This document shows, piece by piece, positions 16,178 to 24,599 of a stretch of 34,429 nt of DNA (its first letter is position 1; every line of letters starts with the position of its first letter). A program made the translations under genes and the position numbers. Source of the DNA: UBA7803 sp041686955 (GTDB taxonomy: Bacteria; Pseudomonadota; Gammaproteobacteria; Pseudomonadales; Azotimanducaceae). Location: the NCBI GenBank assembly GCA_041686955.1, contig JAWLCV010000045.1, forward strand, positions 1 through 34,429. The letters are read 5' to 3'. Under the pieces are notes generated by a model. The model was given only the letters and a program-made list of their open reading frames with translations. It was not told where the DNA came from and made no database searches.

Positions 16178-17035
16178 ATGAGCTACAACACCATCCGCTA
16201 CGACGTCGAAGACGGCATTCTCACCCTCACCTTGAGCCGCCCGGAGAAGCTGAACGCGTTCACCCACGAAATGATGAAGGAGATGATCGACGCCTTCGAT
16301 CGCGCCGATGCGGACGACGCGGTGCGGGCCATCATCGTGACAGGCGAGGGCCGCGCGTTCTGCGCCGGCGCCGATCTCTCGGCCGGCGGCGACACGTTCA
16401 ATGCCGACAGCCGCAGCGACCGCGAGAGCGGCCTGCAGCGGGACGGCGGCGGCGTGCTGACCTTGCGGATCTTCGAGCTGAAGAAGCCCATCATCGCCGC
16501 CATCAACGGTCCGGCCGTGGGCATCGGCGTCACCATGACCCTGCCCATGGACATCCGGCTGGCGGCGGAGGAGGCGCGTTTCGGCTTCGTGTTCGCCCGC
16601 CGCGGCATCGTCCCGGAAGCGTGCTCCAGCTATTTCCTGCCCCGGGTGGTGGGCGTCAACCAGGCGCTGGAGTGGTGCTACAGCGGCCGGGTCTTCCCGG
16701 CCCGGGAAGCCCTCGAGCACAAGCTGGTGCGCAGCGTTCACGCCAAGGAGGCCCTGCTGCCCGCCGCCCGGGAGATCGCCCGGGAGATCGCGGACAACAC
16801 CTCCGCCGTCTCCGTGACCCTGATCCGCCAGATGATGTGGCGTATGCTGGGCGCCGATCACCCCATGGAAGCGCACAAAATCGACTCCCGCGGGGTCTAT
16901 TACACCGGCAAGTCGGCGGATGCCAGAGAAGGCGTGCAGGCGTTTCTCGAGAAGCGCCCGGCCCGTTTTCCCGGCAAGGTCTCCGAAGACATGCCGGAGT
17001 TCTTCCCCTGGTGGGAAGAACGCGAGTTCTCCTGA
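16178..17035 (+). CDS. Enoyl-CoA hydratase/isomerase (crotonase) family protein
   Basis: A 285-residue crotonase. The two oxyanion-hole segments are GEGRAFCAGADL (residues 56-67) and AAINGPAVGIGVTMT (107-121). Glu147 in RRGIVPEACSS fits the position of catalytic Glu164 of rat hydratase. The other catalytic glutamate (Glu144 of rat) is not seen: that stretch reads GIGVTMTLPMD. One-glutamate crotonases can be isomerases or hydratases with other chemistry, so the exact reaction is open. The C-terminal tail is long and acidic/aromatic (MPEFFPWWEEREF). It is divergent from the acyl-CoA dehydrogenase run (146-base intergenic region), which suggests a shared acyl-CoA pathway. The DUF349 gene follows after 24 bases. 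Confidence 0.9.
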   Translation: MSYNTIRYDVEDGILTLTLSRPEKLNAFTHEMMKEMIDAFDRADADDAVRAIIVTGEGRAFCAGADLSAGGDTFNADSRSDRESGLQRDGGGVLTLRIFELKKPIIAAINGPAVGIGVTMTLPMDIRLAAEEARFGFVFARRGIVPEACSSYFLPRVVGVNQALEWCYSGRVFPAREALEHKLVRSVHAKEALLPAAREIAREIADNTSAVSVTLIRQMMWRMLGADHPMEAHKIDSRGVYYTGKSADAREGVQAFLEKRPARFPGKVSEDMPEFFPWWEEREFS

Positions 17036-17059
17036 CCGCAACGTGATGACGGGGCCGCC

Positions 17060-19951
17060 ATGCTGCGTCGGCTGTTCAAGAGCCGCAATCGCCTGAACCA
17101 TCCGGACGCTGCCGTCCGCAAGGCGGCCATTCTCGCCCTGGACGCCGCGGCGGCCCAGGGCATCGCCGACGAGATCGCCCGGTTGCTGCAGCACGATTCC
17201 GACATGGGCGTGCGCATCGCCTGCATGGCCCACGTCCGCGACCCCGCCCTGCTGCGCCCCCTGCTGGACGACCCGCGCCTGGGCCGGGCGGCGGCGGAGC
17301 GCCTGACCGCGCTGGGTCATCCGCCGCCGCAGGCGTCGGAAGCGCCGCCCCCCGCCGGCGGCGGGCTCATCGAGCTGCCGCTGGCGGAGGCGCTGGACCG
17401 GGTGCGCGCCGTCACCGACGTGGACACCCTCATCGACGTCGCGCTGGCCGCCCGGGGTGAGCTGCGCGACGCGGCCCTCGCGCACCCGCTGCTGTCCCGC
17501 GCCACGGGCCTGAACGCGCTGGAAAAGCGTTCCCGGCACCGGGACAAGACCCTCAACCGTCACGCCCGCAACGGCATCGAGCGCATCCGCTCGCTGCATC
17601 ACGAGGCCGACGCTGCCCGGAGCCGGGCCGAGGAGCTGGCGGCCGCCCTCGCCCGAAACGCGCCGGCGCTGCGCGACCGCGCCTGGCGGGAGCGCCAGCA
17701 CCAACTCCACGCGCGGCTCGTGGAGGCCCTGGACGCCTACGCCGAGCAGCGCCGGGCCCTGGAGGCCTGGGGCGAGGCGTTGCCCGATCTCGAACACCTG
17801 CGCCCGGACCCGGACACCCTGCCGTCCCTGGCCGAGGCCGCGTCCGCGGAGGCGTCCGCGGAGGCGCCCGCGGCGGAGAGCGGGGACCCGGCGCCAGCCG
17901 CAGCGACGGCGCCGCCCCAGCAGGGAGAGGTACCGCCCAACGGCTCCTCCATTTCCGGCCACGGGGCCGCCGACCCCTTCGAACCGCTGGTGGCGGAGTT
18001 CCAGGCTCTGGACGCGGCGCTGGCGGAGGGACACGAGTTCGAGCCGGTCGCGGCCCAGCGCGACCGGCTCACCGACCGGTGGCTCACCGCCGCCGACCAC
18101 CGGCCCCCGAGCGAAGCGCAGCACCGGGTATTCGAATCGGTCTCTCACCGCTTCCGCGAGGTGGCGGACGCCATGGAGCGCCTGGCGGCTGCCGAGCTGC
18201 CGGGGCTGCCGGATGTCCCCCTGGAGCTGCCTTCGAGCACCGGTGTCCGCCTGCCGGCGGAGCTCTGGCAAGCCGTGGACGCCCGTCGCACGGCCCTGCG
18301 GCGGCTGGACAAGGCCCTGCGCCAGGTGCAGTGGCCCGGGTGGGCCGGGCCGCCGCCGCGCCTGGCCTCGCTGCTGGAGGCCCAGGGACGCCTGCAGCAG
18401 GAGATGGCCGCCGCGGACCGGCTGCTCGCCGAGGAACACCGGCGGTTGGAGAACCTGCTCACGGAGCTGGCCACCGCCATCGACGAAGGCCACCTGGCCC
18501 CTGCCCAGTCCCTGCTCAGTCAGGCCCGGAGCCTCATCGACGCCCTGCCGCCCGCCGGCGTGCGGGAACTCGGCAAGCGGCTCGGCCGGCAGGCCGCCCG
18601 GCTCGCCGAGCTCAAGGACTGGCAGACCTTCGCCACCACCCCCAAGCGCGAGTCGCTGGTGCGTGCCGTCGAGAGCCTGGCTCAGTCCCCCCTGCCGCCC
18701 CGCGACCAGGCCGAGCGCATCAAGGCCCTGCGCCAGCAGTGGCAGGCGCTGGGACCGGTCACCCAGGCGGTCGACGGCGAGCTGGCCGACCGGTTCAACG
18801 CCCTGGCGGATCAGGCCTTCGAGACCTGCCGCGCCTACTTCGCGGAGCTGGCGGCGGCGCGCAAGACGAATCTGGAGGAGCGGGTGCGCATCTGCGACCA
18901 GCTCGAAACCTACCTGGCGGAGACGGACTGGCAGCACGCCGACATGAAGGCCGCGGAACGGATCATGCGCGCCGCCCGGGACGAGTGGCGGCGCTTCCAC
19001 CCGGTGGACCGTGGGCCGGGCCGGGCCGTGGAGCAGCGGTTCGAGGCCTTGCAGGCGCGGCTGCACGACGCGGTGAAGGCGGAGTGGGAGCGCAATCTGG
19101 CGGCCAAGGAAGCCATCGTCGAAGAGGCCCGGCAACTTCTCGCGAGCGAACAGCCGGTGGGGCACAAGATCACCGCCGCCAAGGCTCTACAGCAGCGCTG
19201 GCGGGAGGTGGGCATCACGCCGCGCCGGCCCGACCAACGCCTTTGGCGCGATTTTCGCGCCGTCTGCGACGGCATCTTCTCCGCCCGGGAGCGGGCCCGG
19301 GAGGCCGCCGAGCAGGCCGCGGCGGAGCAGGAGCGGCAGTGCCGCGCCGCCCTCGAGGAGCTCGCCGCGCGTCTCGACACGCTGGCCCCGGCCGACGCCA
19401 GCCCGGCGGAGCTGCGCGGCTTCCGCGAGCGCACCGCCGGCGTCGACCGGCTGCCGCCCGGGCGGCGCCGGGCGCTGACGGAACGGCGCACCGAGCTGGT
19501 GGGCCGTTACCAGGCTCTGCTGGAGACCCGTGCGCGGGAGCAACGCCGCCAGGAACTGCGCGCGCTGGAAGCGTGGGATCGCGCCCCTTCCGGGTCCCCG
19601 GACGGGTCCCCGGATGGGTCCCCGGATGGGTCCCCGCAAGAAGCCCCGGAGTTCCTGAACGCCGAGGTGGTGAAGGCGCGGCTCGCCAGCGCCGGGCAGC
19701 CGGTGCCCCGCGACGCGCTCCACCGCCTGGCGGTGAAGGCGGAGCTGGCCGCCGGGCTGGATTCACCCGCCGAGGACGAGGCCCTGCGCCTGGAGGTTCA
19801 GGTGGAGCGGCTGCGCGCCGGGCTCTCCGGCGGCGACGCCCGGGAGGACGCGCGGTCCCTGGCGGACGCCTGGTGCCGCCTCGGCCCCAAGGACGACGCC
19901 GTGGAGCCGCTGCGCCGGCGATTCTTCGCCGCTCTCGACGCCATCGCCTGA
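17060..19951 (+). CDS. DUF349 domain-containing protein
   Basis: A 963-residue, highly charged, helical protein. Residues 1-90 look like HEAT-type repeats (MLRRLFKSRNRLNHPDAAVR, then ALLRPLLDDPRLGRAA). Several DUF349 units follow, for example near residues 554-600 (IKALRQQWQALGPV), 627-675 (ARDEWRRFHPVDRGPG) and 701-750 (LQQRWREVGITPRRPDQRLW). Long stretches favour coiled coil. No enzyme motif, signal or membrane segment is seen. Proteins of this layout are widespread in proteobacteria and mostly uncharacterised. Residues 240-300 are a low-complexity Ala/Glu/Pro linker, and residues 845-860 are a four-fold GSPD repeat encoded by a 12-base tandem repeat. It probably shares a transcript with the crotonase gene, 24 bases upstream. 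Confidence 0.88.
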   Translation: MLRRLFKSRNRLNHPDAAVRKAAILALDAAAAQGIADEIARLLQHDSDMGVRIACMAHVRDPALLRPLLDDPRLGRAAAERLTALGHPPPQASEAPPPAGGGLIELPLAEALDRVRAVTDVDTLIDVALAARGELRDAALAHPLLSRATGLNALEKRSRHRDKTLNRHARNGIERIRSLHHEADAARSRAEELAAALARNAPALRDRAWRERQHQLHARLVEALDAYAEQRRALEAWGEALPDLEHLRPDPDTLPSLAEAASAEASAEAPAAESGDPAPAAATAPPQQGEVPPNGSSISGHGAADPFEPLVAEFQALDAALAEGHEFEPVAAQRDRLTDRWLTAADHRPPSEAQHRVFESVSHRFREVADAMERLAAAELPGLPDVPLELPSSTGVRLPAELWQAVDARRTALRRLDKALRQVQWPGWAGPPPRLASLLEAQGRLQQEMAAADRLLAEEHRRLENLLTELATAIDEGHLAPAQSLLSQARSLIDALPPAGVRELGKRLGRQAARLAELKDWQTFATTPKRESLVRAVESLAQSPLPPRDQAERIKALRQQWQALGPVTQAVDGELADRFNALADQAFETCRAYFAELAAARKTNLEERVRICDQLETYLAETDWQHADMKAAERIMRAARDEWRRFHPVDRGPGRAVEQRFEALQARLHDAVKAEWERNLAAKEAIVEEARQLLASEQPVGHKITAAKALQQRWREVGITPRRPDQRLWRDFRAVCDGIFSARERAREAAEQAAAEQERQCRAALEELAARLDTLAPADASPAELRGFRERTAGVDRLPPGRRRALTERRTELVGRYQALLETRAREQRRQELRALEAWDRAPSGSPDGSPDGSPDGSPQEAPEFLNAEVVKARLASAGQPVPRDALHRLAVKAELAAGLDSPAEDEALRLEVQVERLRAGLSGGDAREDARSLADAWCRLGPKDDAVEPLRRRFFAALDAIA
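19592..19639 (+). repeat. In-frame 12-bp tandem repeat (4 copies) inside the DUF349 gene
   Basis: Four consecutive 12-base units, GGGTCCCCGGAC (19592), GGGTCCCCGGAT (19604 and 19616) and the variant GGGTCCCCGCAA (19628), encode Gly-Ser-Pro-Asp repeats. The unit length keeps the reading frame, so copy-number change would only lengthen a linker. Confidence 0.9.
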
Positions 19952-19964
19952 TCCGCCCCGCGCA

Positions 19965-22031
19965 TCACAAGCGAATGGACACTCCGCCGTAGAGGTGCCG
20001 GCCCGGCGCCGGCTCGAAGAACCGGTTGAAGCTCTGGTTGATGCGCACGTTGCTGAAGTAGTCCTCGTCGAACAGGTTGTTGATCCCCAGGAACGCGTTG
20101 ATCTCGGTCCCGCCCACCGCGAACCGCCGTCCGCCCCGCAGATTGGAAACCCGGTAATCGTCCACCCGTGCGGCAGCCGAGTTGGCGTCGTCGGCGTAGA
20201 ACCGGCCCACGTGCAGCAGATCCCAGAAGGCGTACCAGCCGTCGTCGCGAACGTAGGCGAGCTCGACGAAGAGCTGATCCTCCGGAACGCCCGGGTTGTC
20301 GTTGCCGTCCAGCACCACGCTCGCCGCCACGAAGTCGTCGAACTGAAAGTCGTTGCGGGTGTACGCCGCGGTGACGGCGAGCTCCGGCGTGAGCTGATAG
20401 TCCACCGACGCTTCGATGCCGTCGCGGCTGGACTCCCCGGCGTTGCGGTAGAAGACGTCGTCGTTCAGCTCGTAGGGCACGAGCTGCTCCTCCAGATCGA
20501 TGCTGAACAGGGCCAGACCGTAGCGCAGCCGGGAGCCCAGCGCGCCCTTCGCGCCCAGCTCGTAGTTGGTGGAGGTCTGGGCCTTGAGCCCAGCGTCGAT
20601 GCCCGGTCCGGCGGGGTCGCCGAGCTGGGCGAAGGTGGGGGTCTCGAAGGACGTGGTGACGCTGCCGTAGAGGTTCAGCCAGTCGCGAACGCTGTAGGTG
20701 ATCCCGGCCATGGGCGTGAACTCGGAGAACGACAGCCCGTCGGAGTCGTCACCGTCCACCAGCCACTGATCGTCGAGCTCGAAGTCGATCTCCTGGTAGC
20801 GCCCGCCCAGGGTGAGGAGCAGCCGCGGGGTGACGGCCCATTCCCCCAGGGCGTAGACGCTGACCGTCTCCACCAGCTCGAGCTGATCCTCGTTCAGCGC
20901 GCCGCGCACCCCCTGGGGGCTCGCCTCCCAGCCCTGCCGGTCGTCCTCCTGATCGGTGAGCTCCACGCCGGTGACGAGCTGCAGCGGCCGGCCGGCCACC
21001 TCCGATTGCCAGGCATACTCGGCGCCGCCGCCGACGAAACGCCGGTCGAAGGCGCTGTGGCCCACGAAGGGGCACGGAAGGTTGCCATCGAAGTCACGGG
21101 TGAGCCCGTACCCGCGCAGCCGCAGGGAATGCCCGTCGCCGAAGGACTTGGACACCACCACCCCGCCCCGATACTGATCCACTTCCTCCCGCACGTTGCA
21201 GGTCACGTTGAGGCTGCGGGCCTGGTCGCGGGGCCCCGCAGCCAGCTCCGCCGGGGTGAGGGCGCCGGGGTCCCGGGCCAGGGGCGAGTGCACGCCGCCG
21301 AGCACCGCGGACACCCGCAGGGTGGGATCCACCTCGTAGGTCACCTTGGTGTTGAAGACCGTGGACTCCGACTGGGAGAAATCGCGGTAGCCCTCTGCGT
21401 TCAGGTAGTGGACGCTGGCGAGATAACCCAGCCGGCCTCGGCTCCCCGAGGCCTTGACCTGATACTTCCGGGTATCGAATTCCCCCGCCATGGCGCGCAG
21501 CTCCACGTAGCCGTCGTCCGCGGGCTCCTCGGTGTACATGTTGATGGCGCCGCCGGCGGAGGTACCGTACAGCGCCCCGGCCGGCCCCCGCACCACCTCG
21601 ATGCGGCCCATGGACCCCATGTCCAGATCGTCCACCTGGGCGGTGCCGTCCGGAGTGGTGACCGGAATGTCGTCCACGGTGAGGTGCACCCCGGCGATGC
21701 CGAACTGGGCCTGGGCGCCGAAGCCGCGGATGGAGATCCGGAGATCCTGGTTGAAGTTGTAGCGGTTCTGGAAGAACACGCCGGGTACCCGGTTGAGCGC
21801 CTCGTCGATGCCGAGCTGCTGGCGGGCGAGTTGGATGTCCGTGGCCTCCACCACGCTCACCGCCAGCGGCACCAGCACCTCTTTCTGCTCGATTCGGGTG
21901 GAGCGCACCACCAGCTCCTCGATGGGCCCGGGGAAGGAAGGGGCCGCCCCCGCCGACGCGGGCGCCGCGAAGACGGGCGCGGCCAGGGCGGCGCAAACCA
22001 TGGGCAACAGCAACTGGGGCATTCCACGCAT
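19965..22031 (-). CDS. TonB-dependent outer-membrane receptor
   Basis: A 688-residue TonB-dependent receptor. The signal peptide covers about residues 1-22, followed by a TonB-box-like EELVVRS. The plug domain (about 40-160) includes LARQQLGIDEALNRVPGV, ISIRGFGAQAQFG, RIEVVRGPAGALYGTSAGG and INMYTEEP. The rest is a 22-strand-type barrel with the late motif YELGAKGALGSRLRYGLALF and the ending GGVSIRL. The C-terminal residue is Leu, not the common Phe or Trp. I chose ATG at 22031 because it gives a proper signal peptide; longer frames do not. It probably imports an iron chelate or another scarce nutrient, but the ligand is unknown. It lies 90 bases after the PhoQ-like kinase gene on the same strand and may be its target or operon mate. 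Confidence 0.92.
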   Translation of the reverse strand: MRGMPQLLLPMVCAALAAPVFAAPASAGAAPSFPGPIEELVVRSTRIEQKEVLVPLAVSVVEATDIQLARQQLGIDEALNRVPGVFFQNRYNFNQDLRISIRGFGAQAQFGIAGVHLTVDDIPVTTPDGTAQVDDLDMGSMGRIEVVRGPAGALYGTSAGGAINMYTEEPADDGYVELRAMAGEFDTRKYQVKASGSRGRLGYLASVHYLNAEGYRDFSQSESTVFNTKVTYEVDPTLRVSAVLGGVHSPLARDPGALTPAELAAGPRDQARSLNVTCNVREEVDQYRGGVVVSKSFGDGHSLRLRGYGLTRDFDGNLPCPFVGHSAFDRRFVGGGAEYAWQSEVAGRPLQLVTGVELTDQEDDRQGWEASPQGVRGALNEDQLELVETVSVYALGEWAVTPRLLLTLGGRYQEIDFELDDQWLVDGDDSDGLSFSEFTPMAGITYSVRDWLNLYGSVTTSFETPTFAQLGDPAGPGIDAGLKAQTSTNYELGAKGALGSRLRYGLALFSIDLEEQLVPYELNDDVFYRNAGESSRDGIEASVDYQLTPELAVTAAYTRNDFQFDDFVAASVVLDGNDNPGVPEDQLFVELAYVRDDGWYAFWDLLHVGRFYADDANSAAARVDDYRVSNLRGGRRFAVGGTEINAFLGINNLFDEDYFSNVRINQSFNRFFEPAPGRHLYGGVSIRL

Positions 22032-22121
22032 GAGGGGTGCGCTCTCTCCGAATACGAAAGGGTGAAGCCTACGTGGCGGGATCGCCCCTGCCAACCGCGC
22101 CCGCTCGCCGGCGGAGCCAGG

Positions 22122-23471
22122 TCAGGACAGCGCGCCGACGGAGGTCAGGGGCAGCTCCAGCTCCAGGCAGGCGCCGCCCAGATCGCTCTGGGCGATGCGC
22201 AGCCGGCCGTGGTACAGGCCCACCAGCTCCGCCACCACCGCGAGGCCGATGCCCTGGCCCGGCTGCGCCTCGTCGGCCCGGGTGCCGCGGCGCAGCACCG
22301 CCTGGCGCACCGCCTCCGGGATGCCGGGCCCGTCGTCCTCCACGCGGACGAAGAGCCTGCCGTCGATCTCGCCGCTCACGCGCACCCGGCTCGCCGTGTA
22401 CTTGAACGCGTTCTCCAGCAGATTGCCGAGGATCTCCATGAGGTCGCGCTCGTCGCCGCGCACGTGGCACGGCTCGGGCAGATTCACCTCCACCTCGATG
22501 CAGCGCTGCCGGTAGGCGATCTGCAGCGCGCGCAGCAGCCGCTGCACCTGCGCCGCCACATCGATGGGTCGGCCGACGATGACGGGGCCGGTGACGGAAG
22601 CCCGGGATAGCTGATGGGTCACCGTGCTCTGCATACGGTCGAGCTGCTCCTCGAGCAGGGTCCGGGGCTCCGCCGGCACCCGGTCCAGGGCGTTGCGGAT
22701 GACCGCCAGCGGAGTCTTCAGACTGTGGGCCAGGTCCTCCATGGCCTTGCGGTAGCGGCTGCGGCTGCGCTCCTCGTGGGCGACGAAACGGTCCAGGTTC
22801 TGGGCCAGGCCCCTGAGCTCGCTGGGGTAGGCCGTGGAGAGGGCCCGGCGCCGGCCCTCCTCCATCTCCCGCACCTCCTGGGCCATGGTGCGCAGCGGCC
22901 GCAGCGCCCAGCGCACCGCCACCACCTGGGCCAGCACGAGCAGCAGGGTGACGGCGCCGAGGCCCACGAACAGGTTTCGGCGGAAGCTGACGATGGCGGC
23001 GCGGAATGGCATCCAGTCGGCGGCGACGTGGAACGTCAGCACCGTTGCCTGCGGGTCCTCCCAGATCACCGCGTAGGCCAGATGCAACAAACCGTCGCCA
23101 CCCGCAGAGGCCTCGATGAAGCGAAACTCCCCCGGCTGCAGGGGCTGCGCGTCCGGCGCCGCCACGTCGCCCGTGACCGCCGACGGCGACCGCCAGCGCA
23201 CCCGGTTCCGGCTGTCGGATATCCAGGCGTACAGGCCGCTTTCCGCCTGGCCGAGACGGGGCTCGGGCAGCGGCTCCGGCACCTGCACGGCCGCACCCGC
23301 GGTCTCCACCGCGCCCATCAGCGAGTAGATCACGAGCCTGAGCTGCTCCTCGGCGCCGGACAGGGTGCTCATGCGGAAGGAGCGCTCGAGCACCAGACCG
23401 GCCAGGGTGAGGGAGAAACCGAGAACCAGCGTGGTGGTGAGCAGCAGCCGGGACTGGATCCCAGACTTCAA
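22122..23471 (-). CDS. PhoQ-like sensor histidine kinase
   Basis: A 449-residue membrane kinase. TM1 spans about residues 9-28, a periplasmic sensor about 30-160, TM2 about 166-187, and a HAMP-like linker follows. The H-box is DLAHSLKTPLAV (His249), the form typical of the PhoQ subfamily. The N-box is GNLLENAFKY (349-358), G1 is EDDGPGIPE and G2 is GQGIGLAVV. The start is TTG at 23471, overlapping the regulator's stop by 4 bases (TTGA). GGAGG lies 7 bases upstream, so the TTG is well supported. The periplasmic domain is acidic (EPLPEPRLGQAE), which would suit divalent-cation sensing as in PhoQ, but this is inference. It forms a pair with the regulator encoded just before it. Confidence 0.92.
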   Translation of the reverse strand: MKSGIQSRLLLTTTLVLGFSLTLAGLVLERSFRMSTLSGAEEQLRLVIYSLMGAVETAGAAVQVPEPLPEPRLGQAESGLYAWISDSRNRVRWRSPSAVTGDVAAPDAQPLQPGEFRFIEASAGGDGLLHLAYAVIWEDPQATVLTFHVAADWMPFRAAIVSFRRNLFVGLGAVTLLLVLAQVVAVRWALRPLRTMAQEVREMEEGRRRALSTAYPSELRGLAQNLDRFVAHEERSRSRYRKAMEDLAHSLKTPLAVIRNALDRVPAEPRTLLEEQLDRMQSTVTHQLSRASVTGPVIVGRPIDVAAQVQRLLRALQIAYRQRCIEVEVNLPEPCHVRGDERDLMEILGNLLENAFKYTASRVRVSGEIDGRLFVRVEDDGPGIPEAVRQAVLRRGTRADEAQPGQGIGLAVVAELVGLYHGRLRIAQSDLGGACLELELPLTSVGALS

Positions 23472-24139
23472 ACACCGCCCTCCGCGGTGAACCGGTAGCC
23501 CTGACCGCGCACCGTGCGGATGGGGTTGAACGGATCCAGCTTCTTGCGCAGCCGGCCCACGAACACCTCGATCACGTTGCTGTCGCGCTCGAAGTCCTGC
23601 TCGTAGAGGTGATCGGTGAGCTCGGTCTTGGAAACGACCCGTCCGGGGTTGAGCATCAGGTACTCGAGAACCCGGTACTCGTAGGCCGTGAGCTCCACCG
23701 CTTCCTGGTTCAGGCGCAGCTCCTTGCGGGCGGTGTCGAGCGCCAGGGGGCCGCTTGCGATCACCGGGGAGGCGTACCCGGCGGCGCGCCGCACCAGCGC
23801 GTTCAGGCGGGCCTGCAGCTCCTCCAGGCGGAACGGCTTGGTGAGGTAGTCGTCGGCCCCCGCTTCCAGTCCTTCCACCTTGTCCTGCCAGTGATCCCGG
23901 GCGGTGAGGATGAGGATGGGAAAGCGCCGGTCGCCCTCCCGCAGCCGCCGGATCAGCTCGATGCCGCCCAGCTTCGGCAGTCCCAGGTCGATGACGGCGG
24001 CGTCGTAGTCGTACTCGTTGCCGTAGTAGAGGCCCTCCTCACCGTCGGCGGCCGCGTCCACCACGAAGCCGGCACCCCGCAGGTTCTCCTGGAGCTGGCG
24101 GGCGAGCTCCGCCTCGTCCTCGACGATCAGGATGCGCAT
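23468..24139 (-). CDS. PhoP-like OmpR-family response regulator
   Basis: A 223-residue two-domain regulator. The receiver (1-115) has the acidic pair Glu7/Asp8, phospho-acceptor Asp51 in AAVIDLGLPKLGG, Thr79 in LILTARD and Lys101 in DDYLTKPF. The winged-helix DNA-binding domain (about 125-220) has ELTAYEYRVLEYLMLNPGRV, DSNVIEVFVGRLRKKLDP and the terminal RTVRGQGYRF. The length and the stretch YYGNEYDYDAAVIDLGLP resemble PhoP. AAGGA lies 5 bases before the ATG. The PepSY gene ends 9 bases upstream and the kinase gene overlaps downstream. OmpR-family dimers bind direct repeats, and the repeat cluster ahead of the PepSY gene is one candidate site. Confidence 0.93.
   Translation of the reverse strand: MRILIVEDEAELARQLQENLRGAGFVVDAAADGEEGLYYGNEYDYDAAVIDLGLPKLGGIELIRRLREGDRRFPILILTARDHWQDKVEGLEAGADDYLTKPFRLEELQARLNALVRRAAGYASPVIASGPLALDTARKELRLNQEAVELTAYEYRVLEYLMLNPGRVVSKTELTDHLYEQDFERDSNVIEVFVGRLRKKLDPFNPIRTVRGQGYRFTAEGGV
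23479..23483 (-). promoter_or_regulatory. Ribosome binding site for the TTG start of the PhoQ-like kinase
   Basis: GGAGG (minus strand), within the last codons of the regulator gene, lies 7 bases before TTG 23471-23469. The TTG overlaps the regulator's TGA. This supports translational coupling and decides the start. Confidence 0.65.
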
Positions 24140-24148
24140 GACGTTCCT

Positions 24149-24496
24149 TCAGCCCCCGTTGCGAATCCGGCCTTCGCGGTCGACGAAGACGTTCTTGACC
24201 CGCTTGCCGTCGAGCAGCACCCGGACCTCGTAGCCCCGCTGGCCCCCGCGCTCGGCGGGGGATGCCGACAGCACCCGGCCGCCCGTCTGCCGGCGCACCA
24301 GGTTGGCCGCCTGCTCGAGGGTCACGCCCGAGGAAGGCCTCACCAGGGTCTGGGGCTCCAGCGGCGACTGGGAGCCGCGCATCCAATCCGGCGCGGCCAG
24401 CGCCGGGACGCTGGCCGCGGCCAGCAGCAGCCCCGCCAGAACGTGGCTGCCGGCGCCGCGGCCGATTCGACTCCTCCCTCGCCTTGCCTGGTACAT
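24149..24496 (-). CDS. Small secreted PepSY-domain protein
   Basis: A 115-residue protein with an Arg-rich N-region, a hydrophobic signal (about 19-34, likely cleavage after PALA) and a single PepSY-like domain at the C-terminus: VTLEQAANLVRRQTGGRVLSA, a glycine/charged turn, YEVRVLLDGKRVKNVFVDREGRI. PepSY proteins are periplasmic and are often encoded with PhoPQ-type systems; they are thought to modulate peptidases or sensor function, but the mechanism is not settled. It lies 9 bases upstream of the regulator gene and is probably the first gene of a PepSY-regulator-kinase(-receptor) operon. The ATG at 24496 has only a weak ribosome site. An internal start would remove the long Arg-rich lead but must keep the signal. 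Confidence 0.8.
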   Translation of the reverse strand: MYQARRGRSRIGRGAGSHVLAGLLLAAASVPALAAPDWMRGSQSPLEPQTLVRPSSGVTLEQAANLVRRQTGGRVLSASPAERGGQRGYEVRVLLDGKRVKNVFVDREGRIRNGG

Positions 24497-24520
24497 GCTC
24501 TTCGCCTGATGGCCCTTGCG

Positions 24521-24592
24521 GGATTCTACTCGCCCCGGGGGTTCTAATCGCCCGGGGATTCTACTGGCCCCGGGGATTCTACTGGCCCGGCG
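24521..24592. repeat. Cluster of four degenerate 16-19 bp GC-hairpin repeats
   Basis: Four copies of GGattCTActsGCCCCGG-like units begin at 24521, 24540, 24556 and 24574. On the minus strand each reads CCGGGgCcAgTAGAATCC. Adjacent units form perfect stems, for example CCGGGG (24552-24557) with CCCCGG (24568-24573) around a 10-base loop. Three copies carry TAGAAT on the minus strand, 5 of 6 matches to a -10 hexamer. The cluster fills the gap between the glycine-zipper gene's 3' end and the PepSY gene's start, so it could end one transcript, start the next, or bind a regulator. Confidence 0.7.
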
Positions 24593-24599
24593 CCCCGCC

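Noticed and set aside
16028..19165. A 1,045-residue open frame on the minus strand
   Set aside because: It lies antisense to the crotonase and DUF349 genes, is full of Gly, Arg, His and Gln with no domain pattern, and spans the intergenic region. Such long antisense frames are expected at this GC content.
19995..22610. An 871-residue open frame on the plus strand
   Set aside because: It is antisense to the TonB receptor and the end of the kinase gene and has no recognisable motif. The minus-strand genes have clear family signatures.
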